DNA from: Aliarcobacter skirrowii CCUG 10374
Lineage (GTDB): Bacteria; Campylobacterota; Campylobacteria; Campylobacterales; Arcobacteraceae
Assembly: GCF_003544835.1 (NCBI RefSeq)
Contig: NZ_CP032099.1
Location: 496,001-560,000 of the forward strand
Reading direction: 5' to 3'
DNA: 64,000 nt
How positions within the stretch are numbered: the stretch's first letter is position 1; every line of letters starts with the position of its first letter. A program made the position numbers and the translations under genes. Below are positions 10,606 through 18,741 of this stretch, piece after piece. The notes beneath the pieces are model-generated. The model saw nothing but the letters and a program-made list of their open reading frames with translations. It made no database searches and was not told where the DNA came from.

Positions 10606-11866
10606 AATAATTTTTACAATATTTTTAATGGCAAATACACTATGGGCAGTTGATGCAAAACTTCAAATAGTAAAACAAATTGCATCTAAACCAAAAATTT
10701 CTATATCTATTGATACTTCTACTCAAGAGAGATTAATTTTAAGTAAAATAAAAAAAGGTGTAGTGGATGATTTAAATATAAGTGGAAACTTTGAAGTTAG
10801 TGCATTTGAAACTTCTATTGCTTATTCAAGTAATCCAAATTATATTGAATTAAAGAATAATGGTATTGATCTATTTTTAAATTTAAGCTCTAAAAAAGAG
10901 CAAAATGGAAATTATGTTTTAATGACAAAACTATATGATGTTAATAAAAATATTTTAGTTTTAGAAAAAAATTATACAACAGATTTAGAAGATAGATATA
11001 TCTTTTTAGCACATAAAACTTCAATAGCAACAAATGATTATATAAAAGCACCAAGTATAAATTGGATGGAAAAATTTGTAGTTTTTTCTGCTTATGATGG
11101 TGCAAATAAAGCAAATATTATGATAGGAGATTATACTTTAACTTATAAAACAAGAGTTGTAAGTGGAGGTTTAAATCTATTTCCAAAGTGGGCAAATGCA
11201 AAACAAGATACAATATTTTATACAACATACAACTACAAAAAACCAACACTAGTAAAATTAAATATATATAAAGGTACAAAAGAGTTTATAATGGACTCAG
11301 ATGGTATGATTGTTTGTTCTGATGTCAATCAAAATGAAGATAAAATTTTAATAACAGCAGCTCCTGAAGGGCAAGCTGATATATTTTTATATGATTTAAA
11401 AACAAAACAAAGAACAAAAGTTACGACTCATGCAGGAATAGATGTTGGTGGTCAATTTTTAGATAGTGATAAAAAAATTGCATTTGTATCTGATAGATTA
11501 GGTAATCCAAATATTTTTGTTCAAAAAATAGGAGAGAGTGCTGTTGAGAGATTTGTTTTTCATAGTAACAATAACTCTTCAGTTGCAACATACGAAGATA
11601 AAGTAGTTTTTTCTAGTAGGGATTCACAAAATCAGTTCCAAAAAAAGAGTTTTAATCTATATTTATCATCAACTAAATCAAATGATTTAAAAAGATTAAC
11701 AGCAACTGGAGTAAATCAGTTTCCAAAGTTTTCAAAAGATGGAGAGAGTCTTTTATTTTTAAGAACAATTGATAACTCAAGCTATCTTGGAATACTAAGA
11801 TTGAACCTTGATAAAACATATTTATTCCCTTTAAAAGGGAATAGAATTCAATCAATTGATTGGTAG
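10598..11866 (+). CDS. tolB: Tol-Pal system periplasmic beta-propeller protein TolB
   Basis: A 422-residue protein with signal peptide MIKIIFTIFLMANTLWAVDA, an N-terminal alpha/beta domain, and a C-terminal propeller with repeated blades. The blades include IFYTTYNYKKPTLVKLN, ILITAAPEGQADIFLYDL and IAFVSDRLGNPNIFV. It links Pal to TolA. The open frame reaches back to a TTG at 10574. ATG 10598 gives a proper signal peptide and has AAAAGGA in front. A hairpin ATTCCC/GGGAAT lies inside the last codons (about 11823-11841). Confidence 0.93.
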   Translation: MIKIIFTIFLMANTLWAVDAKLQIVKQIASKPKISISIDTSTQERLILSKIKKGVVDDLNISGNFEVSAFETSIAYSSNPNYIELKNNGIDLFLNLSSKKEQNGNYVLMTKLYDVNKNILVLEKNYTTDLEDRYIFLAHKTSIATNDYIKAPSINWMEKFVVFSAYDGANKANIMIGDYTLTYKTRVVSGGLNLFPKWANAKQDTIFYTTYNYKKPTLVKLNIYKGTKEFIMDSDGMIVCSDVNQNEDKILITAAPEGQADIFLYDLKTKQRTKVTTHAGIDVGGQFLDSDKKIAFVSDRLGNPNIFVQKIGESAVERFVFHSNNNSSVATYEDKVVFSSRDSQNQFQKKSFNLYLSSTKSNDLKRLTATGVNQFPKFSKDGESLLFLRTIDNSSYLGILRLNLDKTYLFPLKGNRIQSIDW

Positions 11867-11932
11867 AAATCAAGTTTAAATTAAGTTTTTTTATGTAGAA
11901 TGTTGTGTCAAATTTATTTTAAGGAACAAATT

Positions 11933-12466
11933 ATGAAAAAACTGGGACTTTATTCGTTATTAGTTATTGGACTACTATTTACTGCTGGATGTAGCCAAAA
12001 AGAAGTAGATGCAAATAATAGTGCAAAAGGATCTGAAGATTCTGCACAAACAACTTCAACAGATGGTGTAAAAGAGGGAACTATTTTAGAGAAATCTGAA
12101 AAAGGTAGTTATTATAATATTGCTGGAGAGAGAGTATTTATAGAGAATGTGTATTTTGATTATGATAAATTTACTTTAACAAATGAAAATAGAGAAAAAG
12201 CTGTAAACAATGCAAAAAAACTTTCTAAAGTAGAAGCAGGAACAACAGTTGTTGTTTATGGAAATGCTGATGAAAGAGGAAGTGATGAGTATAACTATGC
12301 TTTAGCTTTAAAAAGAGCAAATGCAGTTAAAAATATTTTAGTAAATAATGGTGTAAAAGCTAATATTACTATTAAATCATTAGGTGAAAGTAATCCAGTT
12401 TGTACAGAACAAACTGAATCTTGTTGGTCAAAAAACAGAAGAGTTGAGCAAGAGTTAGAAAAATAA
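11933..12466 (+). CDS. pal: Peptidoglycan-associated lipoprotein Pal (OmpA-like)
   Basis: Outer-membrane lipoprotein of 177 residues that anchors the envelope to peptidoglycan. The start MKKLGLYSLLVIGLLFTAGC is a lipoprotein signal peptide with lipobox FTAGC (modified Cys at 20). The C-terminal OmpA domain has VYFDYDKFTL, YGNADERGSDEYNYALALKRA (in part) and SKNRRVEQ, the peptidoglycan-binding residues. ATG 11933 with AAGGA upstream is clearly better than the ATG at 11900. The homologue in Campylobacter is Omp18. Confidence 0.95.
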   Translation: MKKLGLYSLLVIGLLFTAGCSQKEVDANNSAKGSEDSAQTTSTDGVKEGTILEKSEKGSYYNIAGERVFIENVYFDYDKFTLTNENREKAVNNAKKLSKVEAGTTVVVYGNADERGSDEYNYALALKRANAVKNILVNNGVKANITIKSLGESNPVCTEQTESCWSKNRRVEQELEK

Positions 12467-12473
12467 GAGCTAT

Positions 12474-13334
12474 ATGAAAATAAAATTTCTATTACTTACT
12501 TTAATAGCTTCAATAACCGTAGCCCAAGAGGTTTCGGTTTATGAGGCGACTAAAAGTAGCACTTATGGGCTTACAAACACAGAAAAACATATTTTAAAAA
12601 ATCAATCAAATATAAGTGAACTAACTTCAAAAGTTGAAGAATTAAATACTACCTTAGAGACTCTATCTAATAAATTAGATGGATTGAGTTCTGTTTACGA
12701 AGGTGACTCTAAAAAATTAAATACTACATCTTTATCTTTAACTCAAAATCAAAGTGATATAGAGAGTTTAAAAGAGAGTATAAAAAGTTTAACAGAACTT
12801 TTAAATAAGATAAATTCTGAATATGTATCATCAAACGAATTTAAAAATAATATGAATCAATTTGTTACAAAAGAAGAGTATGAGGCTTTAAAAAAGGCTT
12901 TAGGACTAAATGACAATAAAAAAACAGTTCAAAATAAAAATAGTAATTCAATAATTGAACCAAAAACTGCAGAAGAAAAAGCAAAGTTAATGGAAGATGC
13001 AAAGAAAGATTTTGGTGAAAAAATGTATACTTACGCTATTCCTAAATTTGAGAAGTTGGTTGAATTAAATTATAAACCAGCTGAAAGTAATTTTTATTTA
13101 GGAGAGATGTGGTTTAAGAGAAAAAAGTATGAAGATGCTATCTCATATTTTAAAAAGTCTGCAATATTGTATGATAAGGCAAGTTATATGCCAGTGTTAC
13201 TTTTACACTGTGCAATCTCTTTTGAGAACTTAAATGATAAGGTTAATGCAAAAAGTTTTTATAATACTTTAATTGATTTTTATCCAAATAGTCAAGAAGC
13301 AAAAGAGGCAAAAATAAATTTAAACAAATTATAA
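12474..13334 (+). CDS. cpoB: Tol-Pal accessory protein CpoB/YbgF, TPR protein
   Basis: A 286-residue periplasmic protein. It has a signal peptide (MKIKFLLLTLIASITVAQ), a coiled-coil segment (residues about 45-130), and C-terminal TPR repeats such as AESNFYLGEMWFKRKKYEDA and VLLLHCAISFENLNDKVNA. In other bacteria CpoB coordinates septal peptidoglycan synthesis with outer-membrane constriction. It lies 7 bases after pal, and slyD starts 13 bases later with AAAGGA. Confidence 0.9.
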   Translation: MKIKFLLLTLIASITVAQEVSVYEATKSSTYGLTNTEKHILKNQSNISELTSKVEELNTTLETLSNKLDGLSSVYEGDSKKLNTTSLSLTQNQSDIESLKESIKSLTELLNKINSEYVSSNEFKNNMNQFVTKEEYEALKKALGLNDNKKTVQNKNSNSIIEPKTAEEKAKLMEDAKKDFGEKMYTYAIPKFEKLVELNYKPAESNFYLGEMWFKRKKYEDAISYFKKSAILYDKASYMPVLLLHCAISFENLNDKVNAKSFYNTLIDFYPNSQEAKEAKINLNKL

Positions 13335-13347
13335 AAGGATATTTAAA

Positions 13348-13929
13348 ATGGCAAATAAAGTTATAGGTATAGAGTATACTCTAAAAGATGCAAAAACTGG
13401 TGAACAATTAGATACAAATGTTGGACAAGCTCCTTTAGAGTTTGTTTCTGGTAAAGGTCAAATTATTCCTGGTTTAGAAGATAAGTTAGTAAAAATGTCT
13501 GCTAATGAAGAAGCAGATGTTTTAGTTGAGCCAAAAGATGGATATGGTGAGTATAACTCTGAAGCAGTTCAAACTCTACCAAGAGAGCAATTTGCAGGAA
13601 TTGAGTTAGTTGAAGGTATGAGTCTTTATGGTCAAGGTGAGCATGGAGAGACTATTCAAGTAGTTGTTAAATCTTTTGATGATGCAAATGTTACAATTGA
13701 TTATAATCATCCAATGGCTGGAAGAACTTTAATGTTTAGCGTAGCAATTTTAAGTTTAAGAGATGCAACTGATGAAGAGATTCAATCAGGTGTTGTTGGT
13801 GGATTTGCTGCTATGGGTGGCGGATGTTGTGGTGGTGGAAGCTGTGGTACAGATGAACACGATCATGGACATTCACACGGTGGTGGATGTGGAACTGGTG
13901 GCGGACACGGTGGATGTGGTTGTCACTAA
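13348..13929 (+). CDS. slyD: SlyD-type FKBP peptidyl-prolyl isomerase with metal-binding tail
   Basis: A 193-residue cytoplasmic prolyl isomerase and nickel-binding chaperone. It has the FKBP domain (YTLKDAKTGEQLD, PLEFVSGKGQIIPGLE), the inserted IF domain (residues about 70-120), and a C-terminal tail from about 150 in which Gly, His and Cys alternate (GGGCCGGGSCG, HDHGHSHGGGCG, GGCGCH). Such tails deliver nickel to hydrogenase or urease. No nickel enzyme is in this window. It ends the atp-tol operon run, followed by a strong hairpin terminator. Confidence 0.94.
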   Translation: MANKVIGIEYTLKDAKTGEQLDTNVGQAPLEFVSGKGQIIPGLEDKLVKMSANEEADVLVEPKDGYGEYNSEAVQTLPREQFAGIELVEGMSLYGQGEHGETIQVVVKSFDDANVTIDYNHPMAGRTLMFSVAILSLRDATDEEIQSGVVGGFAAMGGGCCGGGSCGTDEHDHGHSHGGGCGTGGGHGGCGCH

Positions 13930-13954
13930 TCACAAAGATTAGATAAACTATATT

Positions 13955-13988
13955 TTTTGCCCAAGTGTTGAGATGCATTTGGGCAAAA
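13955..13988 (+). terminator. Rho-independent terminator after slyD
   Basis: TTTTGCCCAA (13955-13964) pairs perfectly with TTGGGCAAAA (13979-13988) across a 14-base loop, followed by CTATTTTTT. A second, overlapping 14-bp inverted repeat (13985-13998 with 14014-14027) shares its AAAA, so only one of the two can form at a time. Confidence 0.75.
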
Positions 13989-14056
13989 CTATTTTTTAGA
14001 ACTCAATTAGTTTTAAAAAATAGTTTTGAAATTTAAATTTTTTAAAGAGGATTAGA

Positions 14057-14986
14057 ATGAAAAAGGTAGCTTTTATTTTCCCAGGTCAAGGAAGTCAAAC
14101 AATTGGAATGGGAAGAGATTTTTTTGAAAATAGTGATATTGCAAAAGATATGGTAAAAAAAGCAAGTGAAAGATTAAATATAGATTTTGAAAAACTTCTA
14201 TTTGAAGAGAATGATAATTTAGGAAAAACTGAGTTTACTCAACCTGCTATTTTATTAGTTAGTTCAATTGCTCTTGCAGTTTTTAAAGAGAAATGTAAGA
14301 TTGAACCAGAGTTTGTTTTAGGTCACTCTCTTGGTGAGTTTTCAGCTTTAGTTGCTGCTGGTGCAATTGATTATTTAGATGCAATTGAGCTTGTAAATAA
14401 AAGAGGTACTTTTATGACTGAGGCTTGCAGTGGTGGTGGTGCTGGAATGATGGCACTATTAGGTTTAGATGATGAAACGGTTGAGACTATTTGTAAAGAG
14501 CAAAGAGAAGCTGGAAAAAAAGTTTGGCCAGCAAATTACAATATGGATGGGCAACTTGTACTTGCTGGTCTTAAAGCTGATTTAGAGTCTTTGGTTGATA
14601 CTTTTAAAGCTGCTGGTGCAAAAAGAGCATTAGTTTTAGATATGAGCGTTGCAAGTCACTGTGAACTACTTCAAAGTGCTGTTGAAAATCTAAAACCTTA
14701 CTTATTTGAGTATTTAAATGATGAGTTTTTAGATGTTATTTCAAATGTAAGTGCTGAAGTTTATAATACAAAAGATGAGGCAATTGAACTATTAGCTTCT
14801 CAACTAATTAGCCCTGTAAAATATAAACAATCAATAAAGGCTCATGATAGCAAAGTTGATTTATATATTGAGTTTGGAAATGGGGCTGTTTTAAAAGGTT
14901 TAAATAAAAAAAGCTCTGAAAAACCAACTTTAAATGTATCTGACATGAAAACTTTAAATGAAACTATTGAGGCTTTAAATGACTAA
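14057..14986 (+). CDS. fabD: Malonyl-CoA:acyl carrier protein transacylase
   Basis: Transfers malonyl from CoA to ACP to start fatty-acid elongation. The 309-residue protein has the oxyanion loop PGQGSQTIGMG (residues 8-18) and the nucleophile elbow GHSLGEFSAL (Ser near 92). Arg/His catalytic partners lie in KRGTFM and VASHCELL. Length and order match FabD. GAGG precedes the ATG. It overlaps mtnN by 8 bases, so the two are translated together. Confidence 0.96.
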   Translation: MKKVAFIFPGQGSQTIGMGRDFFENSDIAKDMVKKASERLNIDFEKLLFEENDNLGKTEFTQPAILLVSSIALAVFKEKCKIEPEFVLGHSLGEFSALVAAGAIDYLDAIELVNKRGTFMTEACSGGGAGMMALLGLDDETVETICKEQREAGKKVWPANYNMDGQLVLAGLKADLESLVDTFKAAGAKRALVLDMSVASHCELLQSAVENLKPYLFEYLNDEFLDVISNVSAEVYNTKDEAIELLASQLISPVKYKQSIKAHDSKVDLYIEFGNGAVLKGLNKKSSEKPTLNVSDMKTLNETIEALND

Positions 14987-15677
14987 ATTAGCAATTATGG
15001 GAGCTATGCAAGAGGAGATTGACCCTCTTTTAGAGTTCTTTAAAGATTATAAAACAATTGAGTATGCAGATAATAAGTATTATGAGGTAAATTATAAAGG
15101 CTTAGATATTGTAATTGCACACTCTAAAATTGGAAAAGTATTTGCAAGTTTAACAGCAAGCACTTTAATTCAAAAATTCTCTTGTGATACTCTTCTTTTC
15201 TCAGGTGTTGCAGGTGCAATAAATCCAAAACTTAATATTGGTGATATGATAGTTGCTACAAAACTTTGCCAACACGATTTGGATATAACAGCTTTTGGAC
15301 ATCCTAATGGTTTTGTTCCAGGTGGAAAAGTTTTTGTTGATAGTTCAAAAGAGCTTTTAGATATTGCAAAAAAAGTTGCACTTAATCAAAATCTAAAAGT
15401 TATTGAAGGAATCATTGCAACAGGTGATCAATTTGTTCATTCAAATGAGAGAAAAGAGTTTATTGAAACTACTTTTAAAGCTGATGCTTTAGAGATGGAA
15501 GGTGCAAGTGTTGCAGTTGTTTGTGATTCATTAAATGTTCCTTTTTTTATTTTAAGAGCAATTAGTGATAGTGCTAATGGTGAAGCAAATTTTGATTTTG
15601 ATGAGTTTTTAAATAGCAGTGCAAAAATATCAAGTAACTATTTAGTAAAAATTGTTGATGAATTAATTACAAAGTAG
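14979..15677 (+). CDS. mtnN: 5'-methylthioadenosine/S-adenosylhomocysteine nucleosidase
   Basis: A 232-residue PNP/MTAN-fold enzyme. It starts KLAIMGAMQEEIDPLL with the catalytic Glu. It carries IGKVFASLTAS, SGVAGAINPKLNIGD, ATGDQFV, and ALEMEGASVAVVC with the nucleoside-binding Glu and the AISD Asp-containing loop (LRAISDSANG). It recycles SAM by-products. In Campylobacterota the same enzyme also cleaves 6-amino-6-deoxyfutalosine in menaquinone synthesis. The gene order fabD-mtnN is the same as in Campylobacter (fabD-pfs). Confidence 0.95.
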   Translation: MTKLAIMGAMQEEIDPLLEFFKDYKTIEYADNKYYEVNYKGLDIVIAHSKIGKVFASLTASTLIQKFSCDTLLFSGVAGAINPKLNIGDMIVATKLCQHDLDITAFGHPNGFVPGGKVFVDSSKELLDIAKKVALNQNLKVIEGIIATGDQFVHSNERKEFIETTFKADALEMEGASVAVVCDSLNVPFFILRAISDSANGEANFDFDEFLNSSAKISSNYLVKIVDELITK

Positions 15678-15695
15678 TTTAATACTATTTTGTGT

Positions 15696-15726
15696 AGGAT
15701 TATTCTATAATCCTTTAAATTTTTTA
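15696..15726 (+). terminator. Terminator after mtnN
   Basis: AGGATTAT (15696-15703) and ATAATCCT (15707-15714) form a perfect 8-bp stem with a 3-base loop, followed by TTAAATTTTTT. The same AGGATTATA string appears again just before the aspA ATG, where its AAAGGA serves as ribosome binding site. Confidence 0.6.
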
Positions 15727-15736
15727 AAGGATTATA

Positions 15737-17143
15737 ATGGATAACTTACACAGAGTAGAGAAAGATTTCTTAGGTGAAAAAGAGATCGAAAATGATAAAT
15801 ATTATGGTATTCAAACTTTAAGAGCAAAAGAAAATTTCAATATTACTACAATTGGAATTAACCTTTTCCCAAATTTTATTATCTCACTTGCAAAAGTTAA
15901 AAAAGCTTGTGCTTTAACAAACTTTGAGTTGGGAGATTTAACACAAATCCAAAAAGATGCTATTGTTCAAGCTTGTGATAGAATTATTGCTGGTGAATTT
16001 CATGATCAGTTTATAGTTGACCCAATTCAAGGAGGAGCAGGTACATCTACAAATATGAATGCAAATGAAGTTATTGCAAATATAGCTTTAGAGATTTTAG
16101 GGCATAAAAAAGGTTCATATGAAATTATTCATCCAAATAACCATGTAAATATGAGTCAATCTACAAACGATGCTTATCCAACTGCAATTAAACTTACACT
16201 TTATGAACTAATTTTTAAGTTGCAAGATAGTTTAAAAATTTTAAGAGACTCTTTTTATGAAAAAGCTGTTGAATTTAAAGATATTTTAAAAATGGGAAGA
16301 ACACAACTTCAAGATGCAGTTCCTATGACTTTGGGGCAAGAGTTTAAAACTTACGCAACAATGATTGATGATGATATTTTAAGACTTTCAAGAGCTCAAG
16401 AGCTTTTAAGAGAGGTAAATCTTGGAGCAACAGCAATTGGAACTGGAATAAATACAAAACCAGAGTATCAGGAACTGGTTATCAAAAATCTAAGAGTTGT
16501 AACTGGAACTGATTATTATATGGCAAGAGATATGATTGAAGCAACTCAAGATACAAGTACATTTGTACATATATCTGGAAGATTTAAATCTATTGCTATA
16601 AAAGTATCAAAAATTTGTAATGATTTAAGACTTTTAAGTAGTGGTCCTCGTGCTGGATTAAATGAGATAAATCTTCCTCCAATGCAACCAGGAAGTTCAA
16701 TAATGCCTGGAAAAGTAAATCCTGTTATGCCAGAAGTTGTAAATCAAGTTGCTTTTGATGTAATTGGAGCTGATGTTACAATATCAATGGCAAGTGAGCA
16801 TGGACAACTTCAATTAAATGTGTTTGAGCCAATTATTGCATATAAACTATTTATATCTATAAATATGATGAGAAGAGCATTTGAGAGTTTAGCTGAAAAG
16901 TGTATCAAGGGAATTACAGCAAATCCTGAAGTTTGTATGAATAATGTTTTAAATTCAGCCACTTTGGTTACTTCTTTAAATCCAATCTTAGGATATGAAA
17001 AAAGCTCTAGTGTTGCAAAAGAGGCTTTAAGAACTGGAAAAAGAGTTTATGATATTTTGTTGGAGCAAAAATTATTTACAAAAGAGGAGTTAGAAGAACT
17101 TCTTCAACCAAAAAATATGGTTCACAACTATGACAAAATCTAA
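15737..17143 (+). CDS. aspA: Aspartate ammonia-lyase
   Basis: Reversibly converts aspartate to fumarate and ammonia. It is a 468-residue member of the fumarase/aspartase superfamily. It carries GAGTSTNMNANEVIAN, NHVNMSQSTNDAYPTA, MGRTQLQDAVPMTLGQEF, and the signature GSSIMPGKVNPVMPE with the catalytic Ser loop. Aspartase feeds fumarate respiration and the TCA cycle in amino-acid-using Campylobacterota. AAAGGA precedes the ATG. The asparaginase-like gene overlaps its end by 14 bases, which links asparagine and aspartate use. Confidence 0.96.
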   Translation: MDNLHRVEKDFLGEKEIENDKYYGIQTLRAKENFNITTIGINLFPNFIISLAKVKKACALTNFELGDLTQIQKDAIVQACDRIIAGEFHDQFIVDPIQGGAGTSTNMNANEVIANIALEILGHKKGSYEIIHPNNHVNMSQSTNDAYPTAIKLTLYELIFKLQDSLKILRDSFYEKAVEFKDILKMGRTQLQDAVPMTLGQEFKTYATMIDDDILRLSRAQELLREVNLGATAIGTGINTKPEYQELVIKNLRVVTGTDYYMARDMIEATQDTSTFVHISGRFKSIAIKVSKICNDLRLLSSGPRAGLNEINLPPMQPGSSIMPGKVNPVMPEVVNQVAFDVIGADVTISMASEHGQLQLNVFEPIIAYKLFISINMMRRAFESLAEKCIKGITANPEVCMNNVLNSATLVTSLNPILGYEKSSSVAKEALRTGKRVYDILLEQKLFTKEELEELLQPKNMVHNYDKI

Positions 17144-17630
17144 AATCACAGTTATAAACACAGGAGGTACTTTTAATAAAAGGTACAATCCTATAACTGG
17201 AGAGTTAGAAGTTCCAAAAGACAGTATTGCTTTAGATGATATTGTAAGTTACTGCTATAACATAGATTTTGATGTTTTAAATATCATCTCTAAAGATAGT
17301 TTAGAGATGAGTGATGTTGATAGAGAACTTATAGTAAGAACTATAAAAAACATTAAAAATGAAAATATCATTATAGTTCATGGAACAGATACTATGGATT
17401 TAACGGCAAAATATTTAGATGAAAAGATAAAAGATAAAACTATAATTTTAACAGGAGCTATGCTTCCAATTTCTATAAACAAAATAGAAGCAACTCTGAA
17501 TTTTTCACAAGCAATTGGCTTTTTAAACTCAAAGTGTGAAAATGGTATCTATATATCAATGCATGGAAGTGTTAAAAACTATAAAAAACTTATAAAAAAT
17601 AGAGAGCTAGGGAAGTTCCTAAATATTTAA
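17130..17630 (+). CDS. Asparaginase N-terminal-domain protein (half length)
   Basis: A 166-residue protein matching only the N-terminal domain of bacterial L-asparaginases, which are usually about 330 residues. It keeps NTGGTFNKRY (first catalytic Thr), KDSLEMSD, HGTDTMDLTAKYL (second Thr-Asp pair) and LTGAMLPI. It ends shortly after HGSVKNYKKL, so the C-terminal domain that completes the active site of the partner subunit is absent. There is no frameshift remnant downstream: an opposite-strand gene begins at once. Overlap with aspA suggests a joint role in asparagine breakdown, but activity is uncertain. Confidence 0.8.
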   Translation: MTKSKITVINTGGTFNKRYNPITGELEVPKDSIALDDIVSYCYNIDFDVLNIISKDSLEMSDVDRELIVRTIKNIKNENIIIVHGTDTMDLTAKYLDEKIKDKTIILTGAMLPISINKIEATLNFSQAIGFLNSKCENGIYISMHGSVKNYKKLIKNRELGKFLNI

Positions 17631-17632
17631 TT

Positions 17633-17890
17633 TTAATAACTAAATAACTCTTCTATTCTAATATTTAGAGCTTTTGCAATCTTATATAGATGCTCTAAAT
17701 TAAATCTTTTATTATATTTATTATTCTCGCAATTAGAATAAAAAGCTATTGATTTTATACCTATATCAAGTGCTATTTTTTCTTGAGATAACCCTTTTTC
17801 TAGTCTATGTTTTCTCACATTATTAGAAATTGTTTTATAAAAATTATCAATCTCTTCTTTTGAACTGTTACTAAAATCTACATCTAACAA
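17633..17890 (-). CDS. XRE-family helix-turn-helix regulator (TTG start)
   Basis: An 85-residue protein that is almost all DNA-binding domain: ISNNVRKHRLEKGLSQEKIALDIGIKSIAFY (in part), a Cro/cI HTH, then YKIAKALNIRIEELF, its closing helix. The only start in frame is TTG at 17890. The AGGA ribosome site before it lies inside the operator-like repeat at 17895-17910, so binding there would block its own translation or transcription. A 59-residue gene reads divergently. Probably an autoregulated local repressor; its targets are unknown. Confidence 0.8.
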   Translation of the reverse strand: MLDVDFSNSSKEEIDNFYKTISNNVRKHRLEKGLSQEKIALDIGIKSIAFYSNCENNKYNKRFNLEHLYKIAKALNIRIEELFSY

Positions 17891-17894
17891 AAAA

Positions 17895-17910
17895 TTATCC
17901 TATAGGTTAA
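17895..17910. promoter_or_regulatory. Operator-like palindrome, copy 1
   Basis: TTATCCTATAGGTTAA differs at one base from the perfect palindrome in copy 2. It overlaps the ribosome-binding site of the XRE gene, read on the minus strand. Confidence 0.55.
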
Positions 17911-17948
17911 ATAAATATTAAACTTTATTAAGATAATATTCATAAGTC

Positions 17949-17966
17949 TTTATCCTATAGGATAAA
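17949..17966. promoter_or_regulatory. Operator-like palindrome, copy 2
   Basis: TTTATCCTATAGGATAAA is a perfect 18-bp palindrome, 54 bases from copy 1. It lies 25 bases before the ATG of the 59-residue gene. Its right arm runs into ATAAAAT, a possible -10 box. Confidence 0.6.
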
Positions 17967-17990
17967 ATAAATTAAAATAGAGTATATATT

Positions 17991-18170
17991 ATGGTATTAA
18001 ATAGGGCATATAAAAATTTAAAAAAGCTTATTTTAAAGCTTGAAAATATATCAAGCAAAAATAAACAAAAGAGTGTAAATATAAAAGAAGATAAAATTAT
18101 AGGTGAAATATTATTCGATTTACATGAACTTAGAAGAAAAATTGAAATATTTCAAAAAGATAAAATATAA
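17991..18170 (+). CDS. Small basic protein of 59 residues, unknown
   Basis: An open frame from ATG 17991 to TAA 18170. It starts MVLNRAYKNLKKLILKLEN and ends with a predicted helix (ILFDLHELRRKIEIFQKDKI). It is Lys-rich, with heptad-like Leu/Ile spacing, so a short coiled coil is likely. There is no signal peptide or membrane span. The start has a weak GAG ribosome site 10 bases upstream. It is transcribed away from the XRE regulator, with paired palindromes between, which supports it being a real, regulated gene. No family is recognised. Confidence 0.5.
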   Translation: MVLNRAYKNLKKLILKLENISSKNKQKSVNIKEDKIIGEILFDLHELRRKIEIFQKDKI

Positions 18171-18192
18171 TATTTAACTAATAGGTACTATT

Positions 18193-18606
18193 TTATAAAA
18201 ATTCTCCATCTACATAAAGCCAAATATTATTCTCTCTTAAAAATCTGCTTTTTTCAATAAATGATACATCTTTTTTGTTTTGAGATAAAGTTGCTTTAAA
18301 TGTAACAAAGCTTTCAAAATCACTATCAATAAAATCTAAAATTTCTAACTTTTCAAAAATTGTATTTTTACAAAATTGTTCAATATCATCTCTCCATGAT
18401 AAAGTATCTAAAGAGAAATCGCAGTTTTGCTGATGAGTTGTTTTCATAATATAAGCACTTCTTAAAAAAGCAAAGGCACTAAATCTTGATTTCATAAGCT
18501 CCAAAGAGTTTGAAGGGTTTTTTATATTATCATGAAAAATTTTACAGCACTTTTTATATTTTTTTAAACTTCCACAAGGGCATAAAGAGTTTACATTAAG
18601 TTTCAA
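18193..18606 (-). CDS. YchJ-family protein with SEC-C metal-binding motif
   Basis: A 137-residue protein. The N-terminal LCPCGSLKKYKKCCK (residues 8-22) is the SEC-C zinc motif also found at the end of SecA. The rest matches the NTF2-like fold of YchJ/UPF0225 proteins (SRFSAFAFLRSAYIMKTTH, FIEKSRFLRENNIWLYVDG). The family has no firmly established function. It stands alone on the minus strand with AAGGAG upstream of the ATG, convergent with the 59-residue gene. Confidence 0.87.
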   Translation of the reverse strand: MKLNVNSLCPCGSLKKYKKCCKIFHDNIKNPSNSLELMKSRFSAFAFLRSAYIMKTTHQQNCDFSLDTLSWRDDIEQFCKNTIFEKLEILDFIDSDFESFVTFKATLSQNKKDVSFIEKSRFLRENNIWLYVDGEFL

Positions 18607-18741
18607 AATACTCCTTTTTATTACAAATAGTTAAATTAATCTGTCTAAAATTATTAAAGTTTTAATTTTAAAAGAAATTTACCTCTTTTTAGATAAAATC
18701 TAGCCTTAAAATTAAAAAATATAAAAAAAAGGATACAACCT

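Noticed and set aside
11823-11841. ATTCCC/GGGAAT hairpin at the end of tolB as a terminator
   Set aside because: It lies within the coding sequence, has no T tract after it, and pal follows as part of the same operon.
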